Assembly: GCF_003150835.1 (NCBI RefSeq)
Contig: NZ_CP029479.1
Location: forward strand, 2,579,501 to 2,643,500
DNA length: 64,000 nt
Reading direction: 5' to 3'
Source of the DNA: Phenylobacterium parvum
GTDB lineage: Bacteria; Pseudomonadota; Alphaproteobacteria; Caulobacterales; Caulobacteraceae
Shown here: piece by piece, positions 51,385 to 59,689 of the stretch
Layout: each line of letters begins with the position of its first letter
How positions within the stretch are numbered: the stretch's first letter is position 1
The notes under the pieces: generated by a model
Databases searched by the model: none
What the model was told of the DNA's origin: nothing
Seen by the model: only the letters and a program-made list of their open reading frames with translations
Program-made: the position numbers and the translations under genes

Positions 51385-52845
51385 ATGGCCGGAACGGAAC
51401 GCAGGCTGAGGATCGCGGTGATCGGGGCCGGGGCCGGCGGGATTGCAACCGTGATCCGCCTGAGGGAGCGCGGCGACCACGAGGTGGTGGTGTTCGAGAA
51501 GGCCGCAGAGCCCGGCGGGACGTGGCGGGACAACACCTATCCCGGCATCACCTGCGATGTGCCATCGCACCTCTACAGGTTCTCATTCGCGCCCAATCCG
51601 GACTGGAGCCACAAGTACTCGCCGGGTCCGGAGATCCAGGCCTACATGCGCCAGGTGGCCTCGGACTTCGGGGTGGACCCCGTCGTTCGCTACAACTCCG
51701 AGGTGGTTTCCGCCACCTGGCGCGAAGGCGGCTGGGAGATCGTCACGACCCAGGGCCCCGAAGGGCGCTTCGACGCCGTGATCACCGCGGTGGGCATCCT
51801 GCATCATCCCGCCCTGCCGGACATCGAGGGCCTGGACGACTTTGCCGGCGACGCCTTCCACACCGCCCGCTGGGACCATTCGGTTTCCCTGCAGGGCAAG
51901 CGGATTGGCGTCATCGGCACCGGCTCAACCGCCATCCAGGTGGTGCCCGCCATCGTCGACCCCGCGGAAAAGGTCAGCCTGTTCCAGCGCACGGCCCAGT
52001 GGATCATGCCCGAGCCCAACACGCCGATCCCGGACGAGAAGCGCGCCGCCTACCGGGCGGACCCGGGCCTGCTGGCGGGCCAGTACGACCACCTCGCCCA
52101 GGCCTTCAACGGCGCCTTCTGCGCGGCGGTGGCGGGCGAGGCGCCGGACGTCTACGAACGCATGGCCCAGGCCTGCCGCGACAACCTGGCCACCGTGGCC
52201 GACCCGGAACTGAGGGCCCGGCTGACCCCGGACTACCGGATGGGCTGCAAGCGCCTGATCGTCTCCAGCCTGTTCTATCCGGCGATCCAGCGGCCCGACG
52301 CCGAGCTGGTCACCGACTCCATCACACGGATCGAGGCCGGCGGGGTGCGGACGGCGGACGGGCGGCTGCACCCGCTGGACGTGCTGGTCCTGGCCACCGG
52401 CTTTGACGCCCACCACCCCTTTGCCGACATGCGCATCACCGGGCGCAGCGGGCGACCCCTTTCGGAGACCTGGGCGCGGGGCAATGTGACCTACCGGGGA
52501 GTCACGGTCCCGGACCTGCCCAACTGGTTCATGCTGGGCGGGCCCAACAGCCCCCTGGGCAACTTCTCCTTCCTCATGACCGCCGAGCGCCAGCTGGGCT
52601 ACGTGCTGCAGCTGGTGGACCTGCTCGCGGCGGGGAAGGCCCAGGAGATCACCCCCCTTGAGGCGCCGACAGAGGCCTGGACCCAGGCCCTGAAGGACCG
52701 GCTGGCCGGATCGATCTGGGCCTCGGGCTGCCGGAGCTGGTACTTCGACCCGCACGGCAATGTGGCCACCTATCCCTGGTCCTACGAGACCTTCGAGGCC
52801 GAGATGAAGGCGCCCATCCTCGAGGACTACGCCCTGGCGACATAA
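51385..52845 (+). CDS. Flavin-binding Baeyer-Villiger-type monooxygenase
   Basis: 486 residues, ATG 51385. FAD loop GAGAGG at 14-19, the BVMO signature F-x-G-x3-H-x3-W as FAGDAFHTARW at 153-163, and NADPH loop GVIGTGSTA near 175-183 are all present. GGTWRDNTYPGITCDVPSHLY near 44-64 is the usual FAD region. It inserts oxygen into ketones, giving esters or lactones, or acts as an N- or S-oxidase. Hydrolases of the next 4 kb could cleave the esters. Confidence 0.92.
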   Translation: MAGTERRLRIAVIGAGAGGIATVIRLRERGDHEVVVFEKAAEPGGTWRDNTYPGITCDVPSHLYRFSFAPNPDWSHKYSPGPEIQAYMRQVASDFGVDPVVRYNSEVVSATWREGGWEIVTTQGPEGRFDAVITAVGILHHPALPDIEGLDDFAGDAFHTARWDHSVSLQGKRIGVIGTGSTAIQVVPAIVDPAEKVSLFQRTAQWIMPEPNTPIPDEKRAAYRADPGLLAGQYDHLAQAFNGAFCAAVAGEAPDVYERMAQACRDNLATVADPELRARLTPDYRMGCKRLIVSSLFYPAIQRPDAELVTDSITRIEAGGVRTADGRLHPLDVLVLATGFDAHHPFADMRITGRSGRPLSETWARGNVTYRGVTVPDLPNWFMLGGPNSPLGNFSFLMTAERQLGYVLQLVDLLAAGKAQEITPLEAPTEAWTQALKDRLAGSIWASGCRSWYFDPHGNVATYPWSYETFEAEMKAPILEDYALAT

Positions 52846-52852
52846 GGCGGGG

Positions 52853-53896
52853 TCAGGTCGCGCCGGACAGGATGAGCTCGCGGGCCTGGCGGATCGGCTC
52901 CACGACCAGGGGCAGCTGGTGCTTCAGGAAGAAGAGGCCGTAGAGGCCGGTCCGACGGTCGATCCAGGGATAGGCGCCAAAGGCGCCGGGGCTTGAGGCC
53001 AGGAGACAGGCGCCGCCCGGCCCGGCGACCTCACACCAGTTGCCCAGGTCGTAGGCGGCGACGTCGGCCAGCCCCGGGGGGCGGTAGGCCATGGGCAGGC
53101 CCGCGGTCTGCACCTTCTCCAGTTCAGCGACGGCGGCCTCCGAAAGCACGCGATGGCCATCCAGGACGCCGCCGCCAGCCACCATGCCGAGGAACCGGCC
53201 GTAATCCTCGGCGGTCGTGTAGGCACCCCCCTGGAGGTTGGGGTTTCGGACCCCGGCCGGGTCGAGGTCAGGGCGAAGGGGATGGCCCCAGTAGGTCGAG
53301 GTCATGCCGAGGGGACGGGCGATCCGGGCCTCGAAGAGGTCGGCCCAGGTCTGGCCGGTGGCCTGCTCCACCAGGGCGCCGGCAACCTGAAGGGAGGGGC
53401 CGCCGTACTTGAAGACCCGCCCGGGTGGATCGACCTGGGCGCGGCCGGCGATGCGGTCGGCGGACTCAGCCAGGGTCAGGTCGGACTCCTGGAGGAGGTC
53501 CGACATCCCCAGGAGTCCCCCCTGGCCGGCGGTGAAGGACAGGAGCTGGCGCAGGGTGATCTCGCCGGCGGGGCCCTGGAAACGGGGCAGGCGACGACCG
53601 ATCGGCTCGTCCAGGGACAGCCGCCCCTCGTCGACCACGGTCATGACCAGGGCGGCGGCCATCCACTTCGACGCGGAGGCGACGGGCAGGCGGGCGTCGG
53701 GCGCGATCCGGCCGCGGTCCATCCGGTAGAGCCTCACGCCGTCGCGATAGACGATGACCGAAACTCCCGGGGCGCCGCGGGCGAGGATGGCGTCGAGCCG
53801 CGCCTCAAGGCCCTCTGGAGGGTTCGCCGCCAGGGCCGGGCGGGCGACGACGCCCAGCGCCAGGAGGGCGGCGAGGATGAGGGCTCTCAACGGCAT
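52853..53896 (-). CDS. Serine hydrolase of the class C beta-lactamase/esterase family, exported
   Basis: 347 residues from ATG 53896. A signal peptide ends near residue 24 (ARPALAAN). The SxxK motif is Ser 74 to Lys 77 in VASASKW, and a Tyr in KYGGPSLQ near 185 replaces the usual YxN. The third motif is not clear. Such proteins include esterases (EstB type), D-aminopeptidases and beta-lactamases; an esterase is likeliest next to a Baeyer-Villiger enzyme. It converges with that gene. Confidence 0.85.
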   Translation of the reverse strand: MPLRALILAALLALGVVARPALAANPPEGLEARLDAILARGAPGVSVIVYRDGVRLYRMDRGRIAPDARLPVASASKWMAAALVMTVVDEGRLSLDEPIGRRLPRFQGPAGEITLRQLLSFTAGQGGLLGMSDLLQESDLTLAESADRIAGRAQVDPPGRVFKYGGPSLQVAGALVEQATGQTWADLFEARIARPLGMTSTYWGHPLRPDLDPAGVRNPNLQGGAYTTAEDYGRFLGMVAGGGVLDGHRVLSEAAVAELEKVQTAGLPMAYRPPGLADVAAYDLGNWCEVAGPGGACLLASSPGAFGAYPWIDRRTGLYGLFFLKHQLPLVVEPIRQARELILSGAT

Positions 53897-53990
53897 CTGG
53901 TGACTTTCCCCGGAAAGCGGCAGGGTGTGGAACGGGGTGCGCGGGAAACCGGGCGGTTCCAATCCTACCAGACTGGAGGGGAAATCCGGC

Positions 53991-54830
53991 ATGAGTGCGG
54001 CGAACGCGGCCCAGGTCGCCTATTGGAACGAGACGGCGGGCCGGACCTGGGCCGATCTCCAGGACCGCATCGACCGGCAGATCCGCCCCCTGGGGCTGGC
54101 GGCCATGGAACGGCTGGCCCCGGCGTCGGGTGAGCAGGTGCTTGATGTCGGCTGCGGCTGCGGCGACACCAGCCTGGAACTGGCCCGGCGGGTCGGGCCA
54201 GGGGGCGGGGTGCTGGGCCTCGACATCTCGGCGCCCATGCTGGAGGTCGCCCGAGGGCGGGCCGAGGCCGCCGGCGCCCGCAACCTGGCCTTCGACGAGG
54301 CCGACGCCCAGACCGCCGAGCTTCCAGGCGGCCGCGACGCCGTCTTCTCGCGCTTCGGGGTGATGTTCTTCGCCGACCCCGCGGCCGCCTTCGCCAACCT
54401 GCGCAGCGCCCTCAGGCCCGGCGGCCGGTTGGGGTTCGTCTGCTGGCGGCCCCTGGCCGAGAACCTCTGGATGCGCCTGCCCGCCGAGACCGCCGCCGGC
54501 CTGGCGCCGCCCGCCCCGCCGCCGGAGCCGGGCGCGCCCGGACCCTTCGCCTTCGCCGATCCGGACCGGGTGCGGCGCATCCTGGCCGAGGCCGGGTTCA
54601 CCGGGATCGACCTTGCGCCCCACGAAGAGGCGATCGGCGGCCTGGACCTGGAGGGAACCGTGGCGATGAGCTTCCGGGTCGGCCCCCTGGGCGCGATCCT
54701 GCGCGAACGGCCGGATCTCGCCCCCCTGCTGCGCGAACGTGTCCGCGAGGCGGTGTCCCCCTGGCTCCGCGGGGACGCCGTGTACATGCCCTCGGCGACC
54801 TGGCTGGTGAGCGCCCAGAACCCGGGTTGA
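53991..54830 (+). CDS. Class I SAM-dependent methyltransferase (UbiE/Methyltransf_11 type)
   Basis: 279 residues from ATG 53991. Motif I is VLDVGCGCGDTSLELARRVGPGG near 50-72, motif II LGLDISAPMLEVAR, and motif III AFANLRSALRPGGRLGFVCWRP near 135-156. The N-terminal W-x(5)-TWADLQ is frequent in this group. The substrate is unknown. It converges with the alpha/beta hydrolase gene, 8 bases apart. Confidence 0.85.
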   Translation: MSAANAAQVAYWNETAGRTWADLQDRIDRQIRPLGLAAMERLAPASGEQVLDVGCGCGDTSLELARRVGPGGGVLGLDISAPMLEVARGRAEAAGARNLAFDEADAQTAELPGGRDAVFSRFGVMFFADPAAAFANLRSALRPGGRLGFVCWRPLAENLWMRLPAETAAGLAPPAPPPEPGAPGPFAFADPDRVRRILAEAGFTGIDLAPHEEAIGGLDLEGTVAMSFRVGPLGAILRERPDLAPLLRERVREAVSPWLRGDAVYMPSATWLVSAQNPG

Positions 54831-54838
54831 ACCTGGCC

Positions 54839-55795
54839 TCAGCCGTTCAGGAAGCGGTTGAGGGCGGCGCGACTGTCGCGGTCGGCCGCCTGGGCGACCC
54901 GGGCGCCGCGCATGACCTGAAAGGCATGGAAGGCGCCGGGATAGACGTGCACCTCGGTCGGGATTCCCTCGCGGGTCAGGCGCCGGGCGTAGTCCAGGTT
55001 CTCCTCCAGGAAGAGGTCCAGGGCGCCCGTGGCGATGAAGGTCGGGGGCAGGCCCGCCAGGCTCTCCGCCCGGGCAGCGGCGGCGTAGGGCGAGACCCCC
55101 TCGATCCCCGGTTCATGCCCGAGTATGGCGGTCCAGCCGAAACGGTTGTTGTGCGGCGTCCAGATGAACTCGCCCACCGTCGGATGGGGATCGGGCCGCG
55201 TGCAGGTGCGGTCGTCGATCATCGGATAGATGAGGTGCTGGAAGGCCAGCTGGTGCTCGCCCCGGTCCCGGGCCAGGAGGGCGAGACTGGCGGCCAGGCC
55301 CCCGCCGGCGCTCTCGCCCATGACCCCGACCCGGGCCGGGTCGACCCCCAGCTCCGCGGCGTTGGCTAGGGTCCAGGCGAGGGCGGCGTAGCAGTCCTCG
55401 ACGGCGCCGGGGAACCGCGTCTCGGGCGCCAGGCGGTACTCGACCGTGACGATGACGCAGCCGAGGTCGGCGGCCATGGGCCGGTGCATGGCCTCGTTGC
55501 CGTCCGCGCGGCCCGAGACATAGCCGCCCCCATGGATGTGCAGGATGCAGGGCAGGGATCCCTCGACGCCCCGGGGCCGGTAGATTAGGACTTCCACGTC
55601 CGGGTCGCCGGCCCGGCCCGGGATCATCCGCCGGACCTGGTCCGTCCGCTCCGCGTCCTTCGGGTCGGCGGGGAACCAGGAGGCCCGGCCCCGCATGCCC
55701 GGCAGCATGGCCTCGGTCAGGACGGCCGTCGGGAAGGCGTCCAGCATGGGCAGGAGCTCAGGATCGACCAGGTGGCGGGAGAAGGAGTCAGGCAT
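54839..55795 (-). CDS. Alpha/beta hydrolase of the HSL (hormone-sensitive lipase) family
   Basis: 318 residues. The oxyanion block HIHGGGYVSG near 86-95, nucleophile in VGVMGESAGGGLAAS (GESAG) near 155-169, Asp in ATGALDLFLEENLDYAR and His in YPGAFHAFQVM near 290 make a full triad. It hydrolyses short-chain esters. It lies in a hydrolase-rich region together with the monooxygenase and a sulfatase. Confidence 0.92.
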   Translation of the reverse strand: MPDSFSRHLVDPELLPMLDAFPTAVLTEAMLPGMRGRASWFPADPKDAERTDQVRRMIPGRAGDPDVEVLIYRPRGVEGSLPCILHIHGGGYVSGRADGNEAMHRPMAADLGCVIVTVEYRLAPETRFPGAVEDCYAALAWTLANAAELGVDPARVGVMGESAGGGLAASLALLARDRGEHQLAFQHLIYPMIDDRTCTRPDPHPTVGEFIWTPHNNRFGWTAILGHEPGIEGVSPYAAAARAESLAGLPPTFIATGALDLFLEENLDYARRLTREGIPTEVHVYPGAFHAFQVMRGARVAQAADRDSRAALNRFLNG

Positions 55796-55902
55796 GGGGC
55801 TTCCGCGGGTGGAGGGTCAGGAGGAAATCATGGCCCCGCGCCGGCGGAGCGGCAAGCCGGTGGGGATCGGACGGCGGGGATTGGACGGCGGGGATGAGGC
55901 GA

Positions 55903-57441
55903 TCAGGGATAGATCTTCAGCATCTGGCCCTCATGGCGACGGACGGCCTGGCGCATGCTGGTCCACTGGGCGGGCACATTGCCCCGGTCCCACTCGGCGA
56001 TCTCGGCCTTGAGGCGGGCCACCACCTCGGGCCGGGACGCGGCGAGGTTGCGGGTCTCGCCGGGGTCGTCGGCCAGGTTGTAGAGCATGTCATAGACCCC
56101 CTGGGCGGAGACCTTGGCCTGGACGCCGTCGGGGGTGATGCCGGCGGCGAGGCTTTCGGTCTCGCCCGGCTCGGCCCTGTTGACGCTCCAGAGCTTCCAG
56201 GCGCCGTCCCGGACCGCATAGTTGGGGCCTGAGCGCCAGAAGAGGCGGCGGGCGAAGGGCGCCGGCGCCTTGGCGTACAGGTAGGGGGCGAGGTTCTGGC
56301 CGTCCGTCCCCTTCGGCAGGTCGGCGCCCGCCAGGGCGGCGGCCGTGGGGGCGATGTCCAGGCTGGAGACAACCTGGGGCTCGACCGCCCCCTTCCGGAA
56401 GCGGCCGGGCCAGGAGACGATGTAGGGCACCCGCACGCCGCCCTCGAGATGCAGGCCCTTGAAGCCGTTCAGGGGGCCGTTGGTGCAGGCGGTCCCGATG
56501 TAACCGGCGCAGCCGTTGTCGGAGAGGAAGACGATGAGGGTGTCCTTCTCCAGCTTCCGGGCCTTCAGCTCCGCGCGCAGCTTTCCAACGCCGTCGTCCA
56601 GGGCCGTGACCATGGCGGCGTAGACCCTCTGGCCCTTGTCGGGGATGTCGCGGTTCCGCTCGATATAGCTGGCCGGCGCCTGCAGCGGCGTATGGGGCGT
56701 GGTGTAGGCGAGGTAGAGGAAGAAGGGCTTTCCGGCGTTGGCGTCGATGAAGCTGACCGCCTCGCGGGTGAAGGCGTCGGTGAGGTAGGTCTCCTCCTCC
56801 ACCACCTCGCGGCCGCGCAGGACGGGCGCGGCCCGGCGCAGCAAGGCCATCTTCTCAGCCTCGGTCGCCCCGGGCGGGGCCTGGACACCCTCGGCAAGGC
56901 CAAAGGAGGCGCCCGCCCCCGGGGGCGTGATCTCCTCATCGCCGACCCTGAAGTCCGTCATGAACGAAGTCGCCCCGGTCATGACGCCGAAGAAGCTGTC
57001 GAAGCCCCGGTCGAGGGGATGGTAGCCGGCGGGCTGGCCCAGGTGCCACTTGCCCACCATGCCGGTGGAATAGCCGGCGCCCTTCAGGACCTGGGGCAGC
57101 AGGACCTCGTCCCGCGAGACCCCGCCCGTGCGGTCCCGGCCCACGGGGTTGAACTCGTAGCCGAAGCGGGTCTGGTAGCGGCCCGTCATGAGGGCGGCCC
57201 GGGAGGGCGCGCAGACGGGATGGGCGACATAGCCCTGGGTGAACCTCACCCCATCCCGGGCCAGGGCGTCGATGTTGGGTGTCTTCACCCAGGGCGAGCC
57301 GTAGGCGCCGGTATCGCCATAGCCGAGGTCGTCGGCCAGGATGACGATGATGTTGGGGCGCGCCGGGGCGGCGGGCGCGGCGAAGGCCGGGGCGGCCGCG
57401 AGGCAGGCGCCGGCGGCGAGGATCAGGCTTCGGGTGAACAT
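55903..57441 (-). CDS. Arylsulfatase-type sulfatase, exported
   Basis: 512 residues. A signal peptide ends near residue 22 (AFAAPA). Metal Asp pair ILADDLGYGDTGAYG near 34-48, the formylglycine site CAPSR with Cys 77, GKWHLGQP near 137-144, and YLAYTTPHTPLQAP are hallmarks of type I sulfatases. A formylglycine-generating or anaerobic maturase is not in the window. It may remove sulfate esters from algal or sterol-type substrates. Divergent from the prolyl oligopeptidase. Confidence 0.93.
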   Translation of the reverse strand: MFTRSLILAAGACLAAAPAFAAPAAPARPNIIVILADDLGYGDTGAYGSPWVKTPNIDALARDGVRFTQGYVAHPVCAPSRAALMTGRYQTRFGYEFNPVGRDRTGGVSRDEVLLPQVLKGAGYSTGMVGKWHLGQPAGYHPLDRGFDSFFGVMTGATSFMTDFRVGDEEITPPGAGASFGLAEGVQAPPGATEAEKMALLRRAAPVLRGREVVEEETYLTDAFTREAVSFIDANAGKPFFLYLAYTTPHTPLQAPASYIERNRDIPDKGQRVYAAMVTALDDGVGKLRAELKARKLEKDTLIVFLSDNGCAGYIGTACTNGPLNGFKGLHLEGGVRVPYIVSWPGRFRKGAVEPQVVSSLDIAPTAAALAGADLPKGTDGQNLAPYLYAKAPAPFARRLFWRSGPNYAVRDGAWKLWSVNRAEPGETESLAAGITPDGVQAKVSAQGVYDMLYNLADDPGETRNLAASRPEVVARLKAEIAEWDRGNVPAQWTSMRQAVRRHEGQMLKIYP

Positions 57442-57551
57442 GCAGGGCTTCTCCGGGCCAGGTCTTCCACCCGGCCTCCGGGAAGGCTAGCACAGGGGGG
57501 CCTGCGGGCCAGCGCGATCTGACGGCGCCGGCGTGGGGCCGGAGACCGAAG

Positions 57552-59660
57552 ATGCCGAACCTGCTGCGCCCCGCCCTCCTGGCGGCGAGCCTCCTGGTGG
57601 GAGCCCTGCCCATGACCCAAGCCCTGGCCGCTGACGACCCCTACACCTGGATGGAGGAGATCGAGGGTGCGCGGGCCCTCGACTGGGCCCGGGCGGAGAA
57701 CGCCCGGTCCCTGCCCCGACTGCAGCAGGACGCCCGGTACGCGGGGCTCTACGAACAGGCGCGCGCCATCGCCACGGCGCCGGACCGGATCCCGGGGGTC
57801 GCCTTCGCCGGCGGCGACCGGCTGCGGGACTTCTGGCAGGACGCAACCCACGTCCGGGGCCTCTGGCGCGAGACGGACCTGGCGGGCTACCGGTCCGGCG
57901 CGCCGGCCTGGCGGACGATCCTCGACGTCGACGCCCTGGCCAAGGCCGAGGGCGCGAACTGGGTCTTCGCCGGGGCGGACTGCCTTGAGCCTGACGCCCG
58001 CCTCTGCCTCGTCAGCCTGTCCGACGGCGGCAAGGACGCGGTTACGGTGCGGGAGTTCGACGCCCGGGAAGGACGGTTCGTCGAGGGCGGCTTCCGCCTG
58101 CCCGAAGGCAAGCACCGCTTCGACTGGATCGACCGGGACACCCTGCTGGTGGTCACCGCCCTTTCGCCCTCGGAAAGCACCGTCTCCGGCTATCCCTTCA
58201 TCGCGCGCCTCCTGAAGCGCGGCCAGACCCTGGCGCAGGCGCGGGAAGTCTTCCGGGGCGAGCGCCGGGACGGCGGCTACGGCGTCAGCGGGCAGGTTTT
58301 CCGGGACGCCGCAGGACGGGTGGAGGCCGTGGTCCTTGACCGCCCCATCGACACCTTCAGCTCGGAGCATCACCTGCTGCTGGGCGACCGGACCGTGAAG
58401 CTGGGCCTGCCCCTGCGCTCGACGGTCCAGGCCCTCTCGGCCGGGCGGCTCGTGGTCAGCCTGGAGGCCGACTGGCCCGAGACGGGCATGAAGGCGGGCG
58501 ACCTCGTGGACTTCGACCTGGCCGCCGTGTCGCGGGCGCCGCAGGCCCTGCGGCCGGACCTGGTGCTGCGGCCAACGGAGAGCCAGAGCGTCGAGCAGGT
58601 GGCGACCACCCGGGACCGGCTGGTCATCGGCCTTCTGGACAATGTGCGGGGCCGGGTCCTGAGCCTGCGGCGGACCGCGACGGGATGGACTTCGGAGACC
58701 CTGCCCCTGCCCGCCGATTCCACCCTGACGGTGACCTCGGCCTCGAAGGACAGCAACCGCCTGATGGTGGGCGCCTCAGCCTACCTGTCGCCCACAAGCC
58801 AGTGGCTGGCGGACGCCGCGGACGGATCGACGGATCGCCTCCGGGGCCTGCCGCCCCGGTTTGACGCCTCGAACATGGTCGTGGAGCAGAACTGGGCGGT
58901 CTCGAAGGACGGGACCCGGATTCCCTATTCGGTCGTCCGCCGGAAGGACGCGCCGATGGACGGGTCGAACCCGACCCTGCTTTATGCCTACGGCGGCTTC
59001 CTGGTCAGCCAGACCCCGGCCTATGCGGCGACGCCAGGCAAGCTCTGGGTGGAGAAGGGCGGGATCTACGTCGTGGCCAACATCCGGGGCGGCGGTGAGT
59101 TCGGCCCCCGCTGGCACAACGCCGGCCTGAAGCTGGACCGGATGCGGGTCTACGACGACTTCTTCGCAGTCTCGGAGGACCTGGTGCGGCGCGGCTACAC
59201 CTCGCAACGGCGCCTCGGGATCATGGGCGGATCGAATGGCGGCCTGCTGATGGGCGTGGCCCTGACGAAGCGCCCTGAACTGTACAACGCCGTCGTCATC
59301 CAGGTGCCCCTGTTCGACATGATCCGATACACGCAGATCGGCGCCGGGGCCTCCTGGGTTGGAGAGTATGGCGACCCGGCCGTCCCGGCGGAGCGCGAGA
59401 TGCTGATGAGCTACTCGCCCTACCAGAACCTGAAGGCGGGCCAGCCCTATCCCACGGTCTTCATCGAGACCTCGACCAAGGATGACCGCGTCCACCCGGC
59501 CCACGCACGCAAGGCTGCGGCCCGGCTGAAGGCGCTGGGCTACGAGTACATCTACTACGAGAACATCGATGGCGGTCACGCCGCCGCCGCCAACCTGAAC
59601 GAACGGGCGGTGCGCCAGGCCCTGGAATACACCTACCTCATGCAGAGGCTCATGGACTGA
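57552..59660 (+). CDS. Prolyl oligopeptidase family (S9A) serine peptidase, exported
   Basis: 702 residues. A signal peptide ends near residue 26 (ALAADD). DPYTWMEEIEGARALDWARAEN is the N-terminal S9A mark. A propeller domain (about 80-420) is followed by the hydrolase domain: YGGFLVSQTPAY, NIRGGGEFGPRWHNAGLK, the nucleophile in LGIMGGSNGGLLMG (GGSNGG), Asp in TSTKDDRVHPAHAR and His in IDGGHAA. It probably cuts proline-containing peptides in the periplasm. Confidence 0.93.
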   Translation: MPNLLRPALLAASLLVGALPMTQALAADDPYTWMEEIEGARALDWARAENARSLPRLQQDARYAGLYEQARAIATAPDRIPGVAFAGGDRLRDFWQDATHVRGLWRETDLAGYRSGAPAWRTILDVDALAKAEGANWVFAGADCLEPDARLCLVSLSDGGKDAVTVREFDAREGRFVEGGFRLPEGKHRFDWIDRDTLLVVTALSPSESTVSGYPFIARLLKRGQTLAQAREVFRGERRDGGYGVSGQVFRDAAGRVEAVVLDRPIDTFSSEHHLLLGDRTVKLGLPLRSTVQALSAGRLVVSLEADWPETGMKAGDLVDFDLAAVSRAPQALRPDLVLRPTESQSVEQVATTRDRLVIGLLDNVRGRVLSLRRTATGWTSETLPLPADSTLTVTSASKDSNRLMVGASAYLSPTSQWLADAADGSTDRLRGLPPRFDASNMVVEQNWAVSKDGTRIPYSVVRRKDAPMDGSNPTLLYAYGGFLVSQTPAYAATPGKLWVEKGGIYVVANIRGGGEFGPRWHNAGLKLDRMRVYDDFFAVSEDLVRRGYTSQRRLGIMGGSNGGLLMGVALTKRPELYNAVVIQVPLFDMIRYTQIGAGASWVGEYGDPAVPAEREMLMSYSPYQNLKAGQPYPTVFIETSTKDDRVHPAHARKAAARLKALGYEYIYYENIDGGHAAAANLNERAVRQALEYTYLMQRLMD

Positions 59661-59689
59661 CCGCGGCGCACGCGCAGCCGTGCCAGGGC

